A DNA stretch of 10,576 bases, from contig CACYNZ010000107.1 in assembly GCA_902775835.1 (NCBI GenBank), forward strand, positions 1-10,576. The letters run 5' to 3'. This document shows, in pieces, positions 1 to 6,562 of this stretch; within the stretch, counting starts at the first letter, position 1, and each line of letters begins with the position of its first letter. The notes below the pieces were generated by a model. That model was not told the DNA's origin and made no database searches. It was given only the letters and a program-made list of their open reading frames with translations. The DNA comes from an uncultured Eubacteriales bacterium. GTDB lineage: Bacteria; Bacillota_A; Clostridia; Christensenellales; Aristaeellaceae. The position numbers and the translations under genes were made by a program.

Positions 1-132
1 GATATAGTAAAACCCTTCATCCTCCGCATCCGTCAGCATGATATTGTCCTGAACCGCAAGCACGTGCCGATGAAAGTCTCGCGCAAGAGCTTCGAGAATC
101 TCCTGGACTTCGTGACGATCTTCCCGCATTGA
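1..132 (+). CDS. C-terminal end of an unidentified protein (partial)
   Basis: The frame is open from the first base and reads 43 codons to a TGA at 130-132, with residues near the end such as KVSRKSFENLL. Third codon positions are strongly G/C, as in the real genes of the central operon, which is the main reason for choosing this strand. I do not recognise the family. The opposite strand is also open, with a possible ATG at 129-127 beginning MREDRHEVQEILEAL, and this too looks protein-like. It has no visible ribosome binding site, so I rank it second. A 9-bp tandem repeat (gattgtgac, twice) follows at 131-148. Confidence 0.35.
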   Translation, partial: DIVKPFILRIRQHDIVLNRKHVPMKVSRKSFENLLDFVTIFPH

Positions 133-182
133 TTGTGACGATTGTGACTATGCCACTTGGCAACCACGGTTTTCTCCCTCTT

Positions 183-842
183 TTATTGTGGCAATTCGAC
201 CCTCACAGAATTTGACGAACAACAATTAAGAAGATTCTTTGTGTACTGATGATTACCGAAAGCCTTAACGGTTTTAGCTAGATATTCCAAAAAGTGTTCT
301 GTTCCCGGTTGGACATAAACTGTACACATCGATCCATTTTTATGGATATAATCCTCTTCTTTATAATGATCTTCAGAGAGATAATTCAGAAGTGCAACGG
401 CTGCAGGTGTCAGCTGATCAAGAAGGCGGACAAACATTAATTGTTGATCCTTGTCAATATCAATCCCGGCGAATGAATTGTATAGCATATTGGCAAATTG
501 TTCTCTTCGTGTCGTGGTATGTGCTTGCAATCCAAGAGAATATGTTTTTTGAGCGATTGTCACACAAAACTCATTGCTAGCAAGCTCATCAATACGATCT
601 TGTAATCTATTAAGTCTTATATTAATGAGATCAAACATTTCTTGCTGCCTTTTTGCGAGTGTTTTCTCTTGTGCATAACCAATAAACTCTGCAATTATTC
701 CTCCAGGGCCTGGGACCGAGGCTATCCTTCCACCTGAAATCCTATATTGCCGTGCTATTCCGCGTATACTATTCTCGCCGTCTATACAAGCAGTTACTAT
801 TTTCACTTTTTGTTCAGGAGTATACCTTGTTCTTCTGCTCAT
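183..842 (-). CDS. Chimeric ORF: IS3 OrfA N-terminus fused to an uncharacterised protein
   Basis: This is a 219-aa ORF. Residues 1 to about 38 (MSRRTRYTPEQKVKIV..., GENSIRGIARQYRISGG) are the N-terminal helix-turn-helix region of an IS3-family OrfA. From about residue 40 the sequence changes to VPGPGGIIAEFIGYAQEK, a likely coiled coil (about 55-85), then RREQFANMLYNSF and a LLDQLTPAAVALLNYL helix. That second part recalls a widespread family of unknown function with a glycine-rich PG.GG..AE..G start and a REE.FANLL core, loosely like the Abi-alpha/DUF4393 layout. That likeness is inference from memory. The second part is AT-rich, unlike the sugar operon, which suggests transfer. Its own N-terminus appears replaced by the transposase fragment. 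The start codon follows GAAGGGAG by about 7 nt, inside a hairpin arm. Whether the fusion is made or functional is unknown. Confidence 0.6.
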   Translation of the reverse strand: MSRRTRYTPEQKVKIVTACIDGENSIRGIARQYRISGGRIASVPGPGGIIAEFIGYAQEKTLAKRQQEMFDLINIRLNRLQDRIDELASNEFCVTIAQKTYSLGLQAHTTTRREQFANMLYNSFAGIDIDKDQQLMFVRLLDQLTPAAVALLNYLSEDHYKEEDYIHKNGSMCTVYVQPGTEHFLEYLAKTVKAFGNHQYTKNLLNCCSSNSVRVELPQ

Positions 843-899
843 AAAAATGCTCCCTTCATGCGACAGTTTTCTTTTTACTGTCTCTCATGAAGGGAGCAT
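720..899 (-). mobile_element. 5' remnant of an IS3-family insertion sequence
   Basis: Read on the minus strand, the segment begins with a hairpin leader (899-847), continues with the OrfA start at 842, and loses IS3 similarity near 720-737, where the reading frame passes into unrelated sequence. The outer boundary is not exact. It must lie close to 899, because the LacI reading frame ends there and the 14-bp hairpin arm at 886-899 is complementary to a second arm in the IS leader. The inward motif AGACAGT (minus strand, 883-877) also occurs at the far edge of the right-hand IS3 remnant (plus strand, 8160-8166), followed in both by an A-rich run. These are candidate terminal inverted repeats. 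Confidence 0.55.
847..899 (-). promoter_or_regulatory. Hairpin that can sequester the ribosome binding site of the OrfA fusion
   Basis: The arms 847-860 and 886-899 pair perfectly over 14 bp. An inner 4-bp stem (863-866 with 878-881) and an 11-nt loop follow. On the minus-strand transcript the 3' arm contains GAAGGGAG, the likely Shine-Dalgarno sequence, about 7 nt before the ATG at 842. The 5' arm is its exact complement. A transcript reading in from lacI would fold this site shut, while a transcript starting inside the element would not include the 5' arm. Such blocking of read-through expression is known for other insertion sequences, for example IS10. Its operation here is inference. Confidence 0.6.
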
Positions 900-1625
900 A
901 TCACCGATTCGCTCCGCCAGTTTTTCAAAGTCTTCAGCGCGCCTTTTGCGGTCTTTGGAAATACAGAAGTATCTGCTTTCATCCCATGCGATACCGGCTT
1001 CCGCCAGGGCGGCCTTATGCCCTTTCAGCCGCTGTGCGTCAACGCCCCATAATTCCGGCTGGTCGCCGACAAATGTTATTTCCGTGTGTCCTTTCCGGAT
1101 CAGATGCTTTGTCATTTTATACATACCGCCCTGATCATCAAGACCGATATTATTGAATGTTTCACCTGGATCAAAATAGCAGTCAATAAAGATCAGCCGT
1201 TTATTTGTCGCTTCCCGCAGTTCACGGCATTGATTGGCCTGCAGCCCCATAACGATCAGGCCGTCGGCATTCCAGGTCTGCGCGATCTGATGTATCTCAG
1301 GCGCATTCTGCGCTGCCCGCAGCATCATATAATACCCTCTTGAACGGATTGCGTTTTCGAGTCCGCCGATCATTTCGCTGACAAAAGGATCCTGCAGGGC
1401 GTATTTTTCTTCACGGTTCGGATAGTTGGTGATTACGCCGATGATCCGGCTGGCGCCTTTTGCGAGCATGCGGGCTCCCATATTGGGAATATACTGGTAT
1501 TCCTCAAGCTTTTCCCGGACCATCTGTGCAGTTTCTGGCGACATTTTTTCCAGATGCCCGTGAATCACGTTGGAAACGGTTGCCGTTGAGACGTGCAATG
1601 CTTCGGCGATTTCCTTTATAGTCAT
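885..1625 (-). CDS. LacI-family transcriptional regulator, C-terminally truncated
   Basis: The protein has a LacI-type DNA-binding domain at residues 1-20 (IKEIAEALHVSTATVSNVI), a hinge region (YIPNMGARMLAKGASRIIGVI, about 45-65) and the ligand-binding domain, with typical segments such as DGLIVMG, IGLDDQGG and HTEITFVGD. Family members are usually 330-345 aa, and this one stops at 246. The last residues (PS) and the stop lie in the hairpin leader of the adjoining IS3 remnant, so about 90 C-terminal residues of the effector-binding domain were lost by insertion. It is divergent from the transporter operon, its presumed target, and starts at ATG 1625 behind AAAGGAAG. DNA binding may remain, but effector response and dimerisation are probably damaged, so it may be a pseudogene. 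Confidence 0.85.
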   Translation of the reverse strand: MTIKEIAEALHVSTATVSNVIHGHLEKMSPETAQMVREKLEEYQYIPNMGARMLAKGASRIIGVITNYPNREEKYALQDPFVSEMIGGLENAIRSRGYYMMLRAAQNAPEIHQIAQTWNADGLIVMGLQANQCRELREATNKRLIFIDCYFDPGETFNNIGLDDQGGMYKMTKHLIRKGHTEITFVGDQPELWGVDAQRLKGHKAALAEAGIAWDESRYFCISKDRKRRAEDFEKLAERIGDMLPS

Positions 1626-1640
1626 TTCGGCACTTCCTTT

Positions 1641-1654
1641 GTTACGCGTTTAAC
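1641..1654. promoter_or_regulatory. Candidate operator of the LacI-family regulator
   Basis: The sequence gttacgcgtttaac has outer GTTA/TAAC inverted arms around a GC-rich ACGCGT core. It sits just downstream of the lacI -10 box, about where transcription would start, a position suited to autoregulation. LacI-family operators are often imperfect palindromes of this size with a central CG-type core. I saw no second clear copy near the transporter promoter, so this is a suggestion only. Confidence 0.35.
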
Positions 1655-1656
1655 TT

Positions 1657-1685
1657 ATTATAAAAGCCTGCCGCTCTTTTGGCAA
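1657..1685 (-). promoter_or_regulatory. Sigma-A-type promoter of the lacI gene
   Basis: On the minus strand, TTGCCA (1685-1680) and a perfect TATAAT (1662-1657) are separated by 17 bp. The lacI start codon at 1625 lies about 30 nt downstream, leaving a short leader with the AAAGGAAG ribosome binding site. Confidence 0.75.
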
Positions 1686-1749
1686 TTTATACAATTGAAT
1701 ATGTGGAAATGCGGGATACCGGATACACAGATAAACATGGGAAAAAAGC

Positions 1750-1778
1750 TTGAAATAGGAACATGATTTGCGTATAAT
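1750..1778 (+). promoter_or_regulatory. Sigma-A-type promoter of the sugar transporter operon
   Basis: TTGAAA (1750-1755) and a perfect TATAAT (1773-1778) are separated by 17 bp. Transcription would start near 1785, giving a leader of about 67 nt before the binding-protein gene. This promoter excludes the upstream in-frame ATG at 1768, which lies between the two boxes. I see no clear LacI-type palindrome overlapping it. A short GTT...AAC motif at about 1789-1798 is too weak to call. Confidence 0.8.
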
Positions 1779-1851
1779 AAAGACAAAGTTGCGGAACAGC
1801 GTGCCTGAAAGGGACTGTTTCTGCCGAAAAATAATATCGGGAGGTCTTAAC

Positions 1852-3162
1852 ATGAAAAAGGTTCTTGCTATTCTCCTTGCAGCAATCATGCTGCTGTCTG
1901 TGATGAGCTTTGCTTCAGCAGACGAACCGGCGCTCTCCGGAACGCTGACGATCTGGGCATGGGGCGCGGACGCTGAAGCTGAACAGCGTGAGGCTATCAT
2001 TCAGGCGTTCATCAAAGCGCATCCTGAACTGAAGGTGGAGTATTCCATCATTCCGACCGCGGACAGCGTCTGGGATCAGAAGGCGGCTGCAGCCCTGACG
2101 AGCGGCTCCGCTCCGGATGTTATGCAGATGTCCCCCGACTACTTTGGCATGAACACAAAGTACTACATGGATCTGCGGCCCTTCGTGGAGCGTGACGGCA
2201 TCAACCTGGACGAAGTGCTTGTTCCGGGTATGATCGATGGCTACTATGACACCGACGGAAAGCTGGAAGGTTTCCCGATGCACGCCAACATCTTCTGCAT
2301 GGCCATCAACAAGGACATGTTTGACGAAGCCGGCGTTGCCTATCCGGAAGAGGGCTGGACCCTGGACGACATGCTGGACTGGGGCAAAGCCTTTATCGGC
2401 GGCGAAGGAGCCAACAAGACCTACGCCCTGTGCAAGCACTGGGTTATGAACGCCGCGATGCCCTACGCAGGCGGCGGTGCGCCTTATGCAGATGACCTGA
2501 GCGAATGCTACATGACTTCTCCCGAAATCGAGAAGTCCCTGGAACTGTATCAGAAGATGATCCTGGAAGGCTATATGCCCAACGACTCGGAGAGCAAGGC
2601 GATTCCTTCCGCGATTCTGTTCCAGAGCGGCCTGTGCGCCATGTATCCGCTGGGTGGCTTTGAAGCCGCCAGTTTCCTGGCTGACTGCGAGGAGAACGGT
2701 ATCAATGTAGGCCTGGTTCCCATGCCCATGGGCGTCGGCGCGGACGCCAAGGAAATCAACGTGATTTACGCTACCGGCTGGGCCATTACCACCACGGCCA
2801 AGAATCCTGACGCGGCCTGGGCGTTCCTGAAGGAAAACGCCTTTGCCAACGAGGAGATGGGCAAAGCTACCGCGACCTGCGGTATGCCTGCCGGCAAGGA
2901 CGTAGCGGAGAACTACTACGCCAAGATTGAGTATGAAGGCTTCGGCACCTATTACAACGACTACATGGTTCAGCATCTGGCCAAGTCCCACATCAATCCC
3001 TGGGGCGGCACACTGGCCTCCACCGGTGATATCTGGGCCAACATGGTCCAGGCGGTTACCCTGGACGGCATGACCCCCGCGGACGCTATGGCCAAGTATT
3101 CGCAGCAGTGCATGGATGAGTTCGCCAGCTACGGCTTTGCCACCGCGATGAAAGCGAACTGA
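1852..3162 (+). CDS. Carbohydrate ABC transporter substrate-binding protein
   Basis: The 436-aa protein is an extracellular solute-binding protein of family 1 (maltose/MsmE type), which captures an oligosaccharide and delivers it to the permease pair encoded next. Residues 1-23 form a signal peptide (basic MKK, hydrophobic core, ASA before Asp24). The mature part starts with the usual GTLTIWAWG strand, followed by FIKAHPELKVE and GSAPDVMQMS, and later ATGWAIT, PDAAWAFLK and a tryptophan-rich NPWGG segment. The start is ATG 1852 behind CGGGAGGT. No lipobox cysteine is present, although most Gram-positive binding proteins are lipoproteins, so surface retention is unexplained. Gene order with GH39 and GH35 enzymes suggests a xylose- or galactose-containing plant oligosaccharide, but specificity cannot be read from sequence. 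Confidence 0.93.
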   Translation: MKKVLAILLAAIMLLSVMSFASADEPALSGTLTIWAWGADAEAEQREAIIQAFIKAHPELKVEYSIIPTADSVWDQKAAAALTSGSAPDVMQMSPDYFGMNTKYYMDLRPFVERDGINLDEVLVPGMIDGYYDTDGKLEGFPMHANIFCMAINKDMFDEAGVAYPEEGWTLDDMLDWGKAFIGGEGANKTYALCKHWVMNAAMPYAGGGAPYADDLSECYMTSPEIEKSLELYQKMILEGYMPNDSESKAIPSAILFQSGLCAMYPLGGFEAASFLADCEENGINVGLVPMPMGVGADAKEINVIYATGWAITTTAKNPDAAWAFLKENAFANEEMGKATATCGMPAGKDVAENYYAKIEYEGFGTYYNDYMVQHLAKSHINPWGGTLASTGDIWANMVQAVTLDGMTPADAMAKYSQQCMDEFASYGFATAMKAN

Positions 3163-3176
3163 TATCCCATATCGGG

Positions 3177-3214
3177 CGGCGCAGGGAAGCATTCTTCTCT
3201 GCGCCGTTCTTTTT
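3177..3214 (+). terminator. Intra-operon terminator or attenuator after the binding-protein gene
   Basis: Arms 3177-3189 and 3194-3206 form a 13-bp GC-rich stem with one G-T pair and a 4-nt CATT loop, followed directly by TTCTTTTT. It lies 14 nt after the binding-protein stop and just before the permease ribosome binding site (AGGAGGT, 3216-3222). Partial termination here would yield more binding protein than permease, a common pattern in ABC import operons. Confidence 0.8.
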
Positions 3215-3228
3215 CAGGAGGTGCTCAC

Positions 3229-4128
3229 ATGAAGAAAAAACGCTCGACGGGCTTTGACAGGCGGAGTACCGTCAATTTCTATGTCTTTATCAGTCCCTGG
3301 CTGCTGGGCTTTCTGGTGCTGACGGTCTATCCCATGCTGGAGTCCTTCCGCTTGTCTATGACGGACACCGGATTTACGGGAGACGGATCCTATGTCGGCC
3401 TGGCAAACTTTATTCAGGCGCTGACGGTGGAAACCCGTGTGCTGACTGCGTTCAAGAATACTTTCCTGTACGTGCTGATGTTCGTCCCGTTGAATCTTGT
3501 CATTTCATTCTTCCTTGGATGGCTGCTGAGCCGGAAAATCAAATTCCTTGGTTTTTTCCGCAGCGTCTTCTATATTCCGTACCTGACAGCCGGCGTCGCG
3601 GTAACCATCATGTGGGGCTGGCTGTTTAACGGAACCTACGGGCTGATCAATTACACGCTTTCCATGTTCGGGATCGTGGGCCCGAACTGGCTGGGAGACA
3701 AGAATACGGCCCTGATCTGTATCGTTGCGATGAACCTCTGGTCCATCGGAAACAACGTGCTGATTATGCTGGCGGGCATTCAGGATATTCCACGCTCCTA
3801 TTATGAGAGCGCGGAAATTGACGGCGCTTCCACCTGGCGGCAGATCCGGTCTATCACAATTCCGCTGACAACGCCTACGATTTATTTCAACCTGGTGATC
3901 GGCGTCATCGGCGCTTTCCAGCTGTTCAACCAGCCGTATATCCTGACTGACGGCGGACCGATGGATTCCACGCTGACGGTGTCGCTGTTCATCTTCCGGA
4001 ACGCGTTTGAATACGGCAAGATGGGATATGCGTCCTCTGTGGCCTGGCTGCTGTTTGTCGCGATTATGGCCCTCGTCCTCTTTATTCAGTCCACCCAGAA
4101 AAAATGGGTGTTCTACGGCGATTCCTGA
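3229..4128 (+). CDS. Carbohydrate ABC transporter permease, MsmF/UgpA type
   Basis: This 299-aa inner-membrane permease forms one half of the CUT1 translocation pore. It has about six hydrophobic segments (roughly 16-36, 77-100, 112-133, 160-182, 218-234 and 266-287). The EAA loop that contacts the ATPase is at residues 193-212 (ESAEIDGASTW...IPLTTP), and the typical QPYILTDGGP segment is at about 235-244. The start ATG follows AGGAGGT by 6 nt. It lies between the binding-protein gene and the second permease in the same orientation, and the stop codon overlaps the ribosome binding site of the next gene. No ATPase gene is present in the operon, so a housekeeping MsmK-like ATPase probably powers it. 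Confidence 0.95.
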   Translation: MKKKRSTGFDRRSTVNFYVFISPWLLGFLVLTVYPMLESFRLSMTDTGFTGDGSYVGLANFIQALTVETRVLTAFKNTFLYVLMFVPLNLVISFFLGWLLSRKIKFLGFFRSVFYIPYLTAGVAVTIMWGWLFNGTYGLINYTLSMFGIVGPNWLGDKNTALICIVAMNLWSIGNNVLIMLAGIQDIPRSYYESAEIDGASTWRQIRSITIPLTTPTIYFNLVIGVIGAFQLFNQPYILTDGGPMDSTLTVSLFIFRNAFEYGKMGYASSVAWLLFVAIMALVLFIQSTQKKWVFYGDS

Positions 4129-4141
4129 GGGGGTGTGAGCG

Positions 4142-4996
4142 ATGGCAAAGACGAAATCATTCCGGGCACAGAAGGCCTTTGGCCGTACCGTGATTTATGT
4201 AATCCTGGGTATCTGCACCATTGTGAGCATTCTTCCCTTTATCTGGATGCTGCTGACGTCTGTCAAATCCACTGCGGAAGCATACCGTTTCCCGCCCACG
4301 ATTCTCCCGAAGAAGTGGCTGTGGACCAATTACACGACCGGCCTGCAGAAGGCGAACTTTCCCCTCTATTTCCGCAACACCTTCATTGTGACCATCCTGT
4401 GCACGATCGGCACCGTGCTGTCCGCACAGTTTGTGGCGTACGGTTTCTCCCGTTTCCACTGCAGGGGATCCAAGCTCTGGTATACCCTGATGCTGGCCAC
4501 CATGATGCTGCCGAACCAGGTGACGCTGATTCCCCAGTACCTGCTGTACCTGAAGATGGGCATGGTGGATACATACCTGCCGCTGGTGATTCCATCATGG
4601 CTGGGAGGAGGCGCGTTCAATATCTTCCTTTTTATCCAGTTCTACCGGACGCTGCCTAAAGAACTGGATGAAGCCGCATTTATTGACGGCGCTTCCACTT
4701 TCCAGACATTTATATACATCATGATGCCTTCGGTGAAATCCGTCTCCCTGTGCGTGCTGGTCATGTCGCTGGTTTATAACTGGAACGACTTCTTTACGCC
4801 GCTGATTTATATCAACAGTACGAACAAGTTTACGCTGGCTATCGGCTTGCAGTTCCTGAACAGTGCCATGGGTACAACAAAGATCGGTCAGATGATGGCT
4901 GTGGCTGTAGCCACTATGATCCCCGTGCTGATTATCTTCTTCCTGTGTCAGAAATATTTCGTGGAAGGCATCAAGATGTCGGGTATCAAAGATTGA
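4142..4996 (+). CDS. Carbohydrate ABC transporter permease, MsmG/UgpE type
   Basis: This 284-aa second permease of the CUT1 importer pairs with the preceding protein. The first membrane helix is at about 16-38 and ends in the usual PFIWMLLTSVKS. The MLPNQVTLIPQYLLY segment lies at about 122-136. The EAA loop is at 175-196 (LDEAAFIDGAST...MMPSV), and the family-typical C-terminus is KYFVEGIKMSGIKD. The start is ATG 4142 behind GAGGGGG, which overlaps the stop of the upstream permease, so the two are probably translationally linked. A frame-shifted ORF at 4135-4659 inside it is a shadow. Confidence 0.95.
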   Translation: MAKTKSFRAQKAFGRTVIYVILGICTIVSILPFIWMLLTSVKSTAEAYRFPPTILPKKWLWTNYTTGLQKANFPLYFRNTFIVTILCTIGTVLSAQFVAYGFSRFHCRGSKLWYTLMLATMMLPNQVTLIPQYLLYLKMGMVDTYLPLVIPSWLGGGAFNIFLFIQFYRTLPKELDEAAFIDGASTFQTFIYIMMPSVKSVSLCVLVMSLVYNWNDFFTPLIYINSTNKFTLAIGLQFLNSAMGTTKIGQMMAVAVATMIPVLIIFFLCQKYFVEGIKMSGIKD

Positions 4997-5079
4997 TTCA
5001 GACAGGAAATGTCAAGGTATCGTCGGCCGGCACCCCTGGGCGGGCGAATGGCCGCGAATGAAAGAAAGAAGGGATCTAT

Positions 5080-6540
5080 ATGCCTGAATTCCGTATCAAG
5101 GCGAACGCTCCGCGCCTTCCGTTCCCTCATTACTGGGAGACGTGTGTCGGCTCCTGCCACGGTCCTACCGCGCTGCGGGAGGATTACCGCATGCAGCTGC
5201 GCCAATGCCGGAATGAACTTGGATTCCGGTATGTCCGTTTTCACGGAATCCTGGACGACAGCATGAGCGTCTGCCTGAGGGATCGCAGCGGCGTGTTACG
5301 CTATAATTTCACCCTGATTGACTCCATCTTTGATTTTCTGCTTTCCATCGGCATGAAGCCCTTTGTGGAACTGAGCTTCCTGCCCTCCGCCCTGGCTTCC
5401 TCCGGGATGGAAGTGTTTAACTATCGCGGCAACATTTCGGTTCCGAAGTCCTATGATGAATGGGACGACCTGATCGGAAAGCTGGCCGCCCACCTGGTGG
5501 AAAGGTACGGCCTGGACGAAGTGCACAAATGGTTCTTTGAAGTCTGGAATGAACCCAACCTGAAGGTTTTCTACGAAGGCACGCAGGAAGATTACTTCCG
5601 CCTCTACGACCATACGGCCGCGGCTCTGAAGAAGGTGGATCCGCTGATCAGGGTCGGCGGCCCGGCAACGGCGATAAACGCCTGGATCCCGGAAATGATC
5701 CGGCACTGCGAGGAAAACGGCGTTCCGCTGGACTTCATATCCACACACCATTATCCCACGGACGACCCGCTCTGGAATACCGGCATGTCCATCGAAGCGT
5801 TTTTTGAAAAGCTGAAGGAGGAGAAGCCGGAAAGCATGGCCGGGCTGACGGCGCATCGCCGCGGCGTGCTGAAGATCATGATGGAGAACGCGAAGAAAGA
5901 AGCCGGAAACTATCCGCTGTACTATACGGAATGGAACACTTCCTCCAACGATATGGACCTGCGCCACGATGTGCCGTATAGCTCGGCCTTCGTGGTGAAA
6001 ACGCTGATTGACCAGGTGGGTCTGGTGGATGTGTACAGTTTCTGGACTTTCTCGGATATCTTTGAGGAAAACGGCCAGCGTCCCGGTGAATTCCACGGTG
6101 GATTCGGTATGCTGACCCTGCACGGCATTCCCAAACCGGTATACCGCGCGTTCCAGCTGATGCACGGCCTGGGGAAGGAACGCCTGGAAACAGACGCCGA
6201 ACAGGGAACGGTGGGCCTTGTGGCTACCGAGGAGGACGGCGTCGTGCAGGCGCTGGTATACAACCATGACGTCCTGGAAAATCCGCCGAAGGAGGAAAGG
6301 GTGACCCTGGCGCTGGAGGGCCTGCAGGTCCGGAAGGCTGAGATTGTGCGGATTGACGAAAACCATGCGAACGCCTACCCGGAGTGGGTGAAGATGGGCA
6401 GTCCGGATTATCCGTCCGACAGCCAGATCCATACGCTGATCGGCGTAAGCGCGCTGCACGCGAAGCCGCTGGAAACAGACGGCAGCCGCGTAACCTTTGC
6501 CCTTCCGCCCGACGGCGTCGCACTGATAAAACTGTACTGA
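5080..6540 (+). CDS. GH39 family glycoside hydrolase, probable beta-xylosidase
   Basis: The 486-aa protein is a retaining glycosidase of clan GH-A, family GH39. The N-terminus (HYWETCVGSCHGPTALREDY, RYVRFHGILDD) is typical of GH39 xylosidases. The acid/base Glu158 lies in WFFEVWNEPN and the nucleophile Glu284 in YYTEWN, close to positions 160 and 277 of characterised GH39 beta-xylosidases. STHHYP (221-226) and the beta-sandwich C-terminal part (about 350-486) are also present. No signal peptide is seen, so it should act in the cytoplasm on oligosaccharides taken in by the upstream transporter. The start is ATG 5080 behind AGAAGGG. The 83-nt gap after the permease shows no strong terminator. 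Other GH39 activities, such as arabinosidase types, cannot be excluded. Confidence 0.9.
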   Translation: MPEFRIKANAPRLPFPHYWETCVGSCHGPTALREDYRMQLRQCRNELGFRYVRFHGILDDSMSVCLRDRSGVLRYNFTLIDSIFDFLLSIGMKPFVELSFLPSALASSGMEVFNYRGNISVPKSYDEWDDLIGKLAAHLVERYGLDEVHKWFFEVWNEPNLKVFYEGTQEDYFRLYDHTAAALKKVDPLIRVGGPATAINAWIPEMIRHCEENGVPLDFISTHHYPTDDPLWNTGMSIEAFFEKLKEEKPESMAGLTAHRRGVLKIMMENAKKEAGNYPLYYTEWNTSSNDMDLRHDVPYSSAFVVKTLIDQVGLVDVYSFWTFSDIFEENGQRPGEFHGGFGMLTLHGIPKPVYRAFQLMHGLGKERLETDAEQGTVGLVATEEDGVVQALVYNHDVLENPPKEERVTLALEGLQVRKAEIVRIDENHANAYPEWVKMGSPDYPSDSQIHTLIGVSALHAKPLETDGSRVTFALPPDGVALIKLY

Positions 6541-6562
6541 ATGAAAAAAGAAAGGTGATCCG

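Noticed and set aside
1768..1851. Upstream in-frame start for the binding protein at 1768
   Set aside because: The codon lies between the -35 and -10 boxes of the operon promoter and has no ribosome binding site. ATG 1852 has one and begins a signal peptide.
1915..3192. A 425-codon minus-strand open frame opposite the binding-protein gene
   Set aside because: It is a shadow of a G/C-rich third-position gene. The translation has no domain, and the plus strand encodes an unmistakable binding protein.
4135..4659. A 174-codon plus-strand frame overlapping the second permease
   Set aside because: It overlaps a clear permease with EAA loop, and its translation shows no membrane segments or known motifs.
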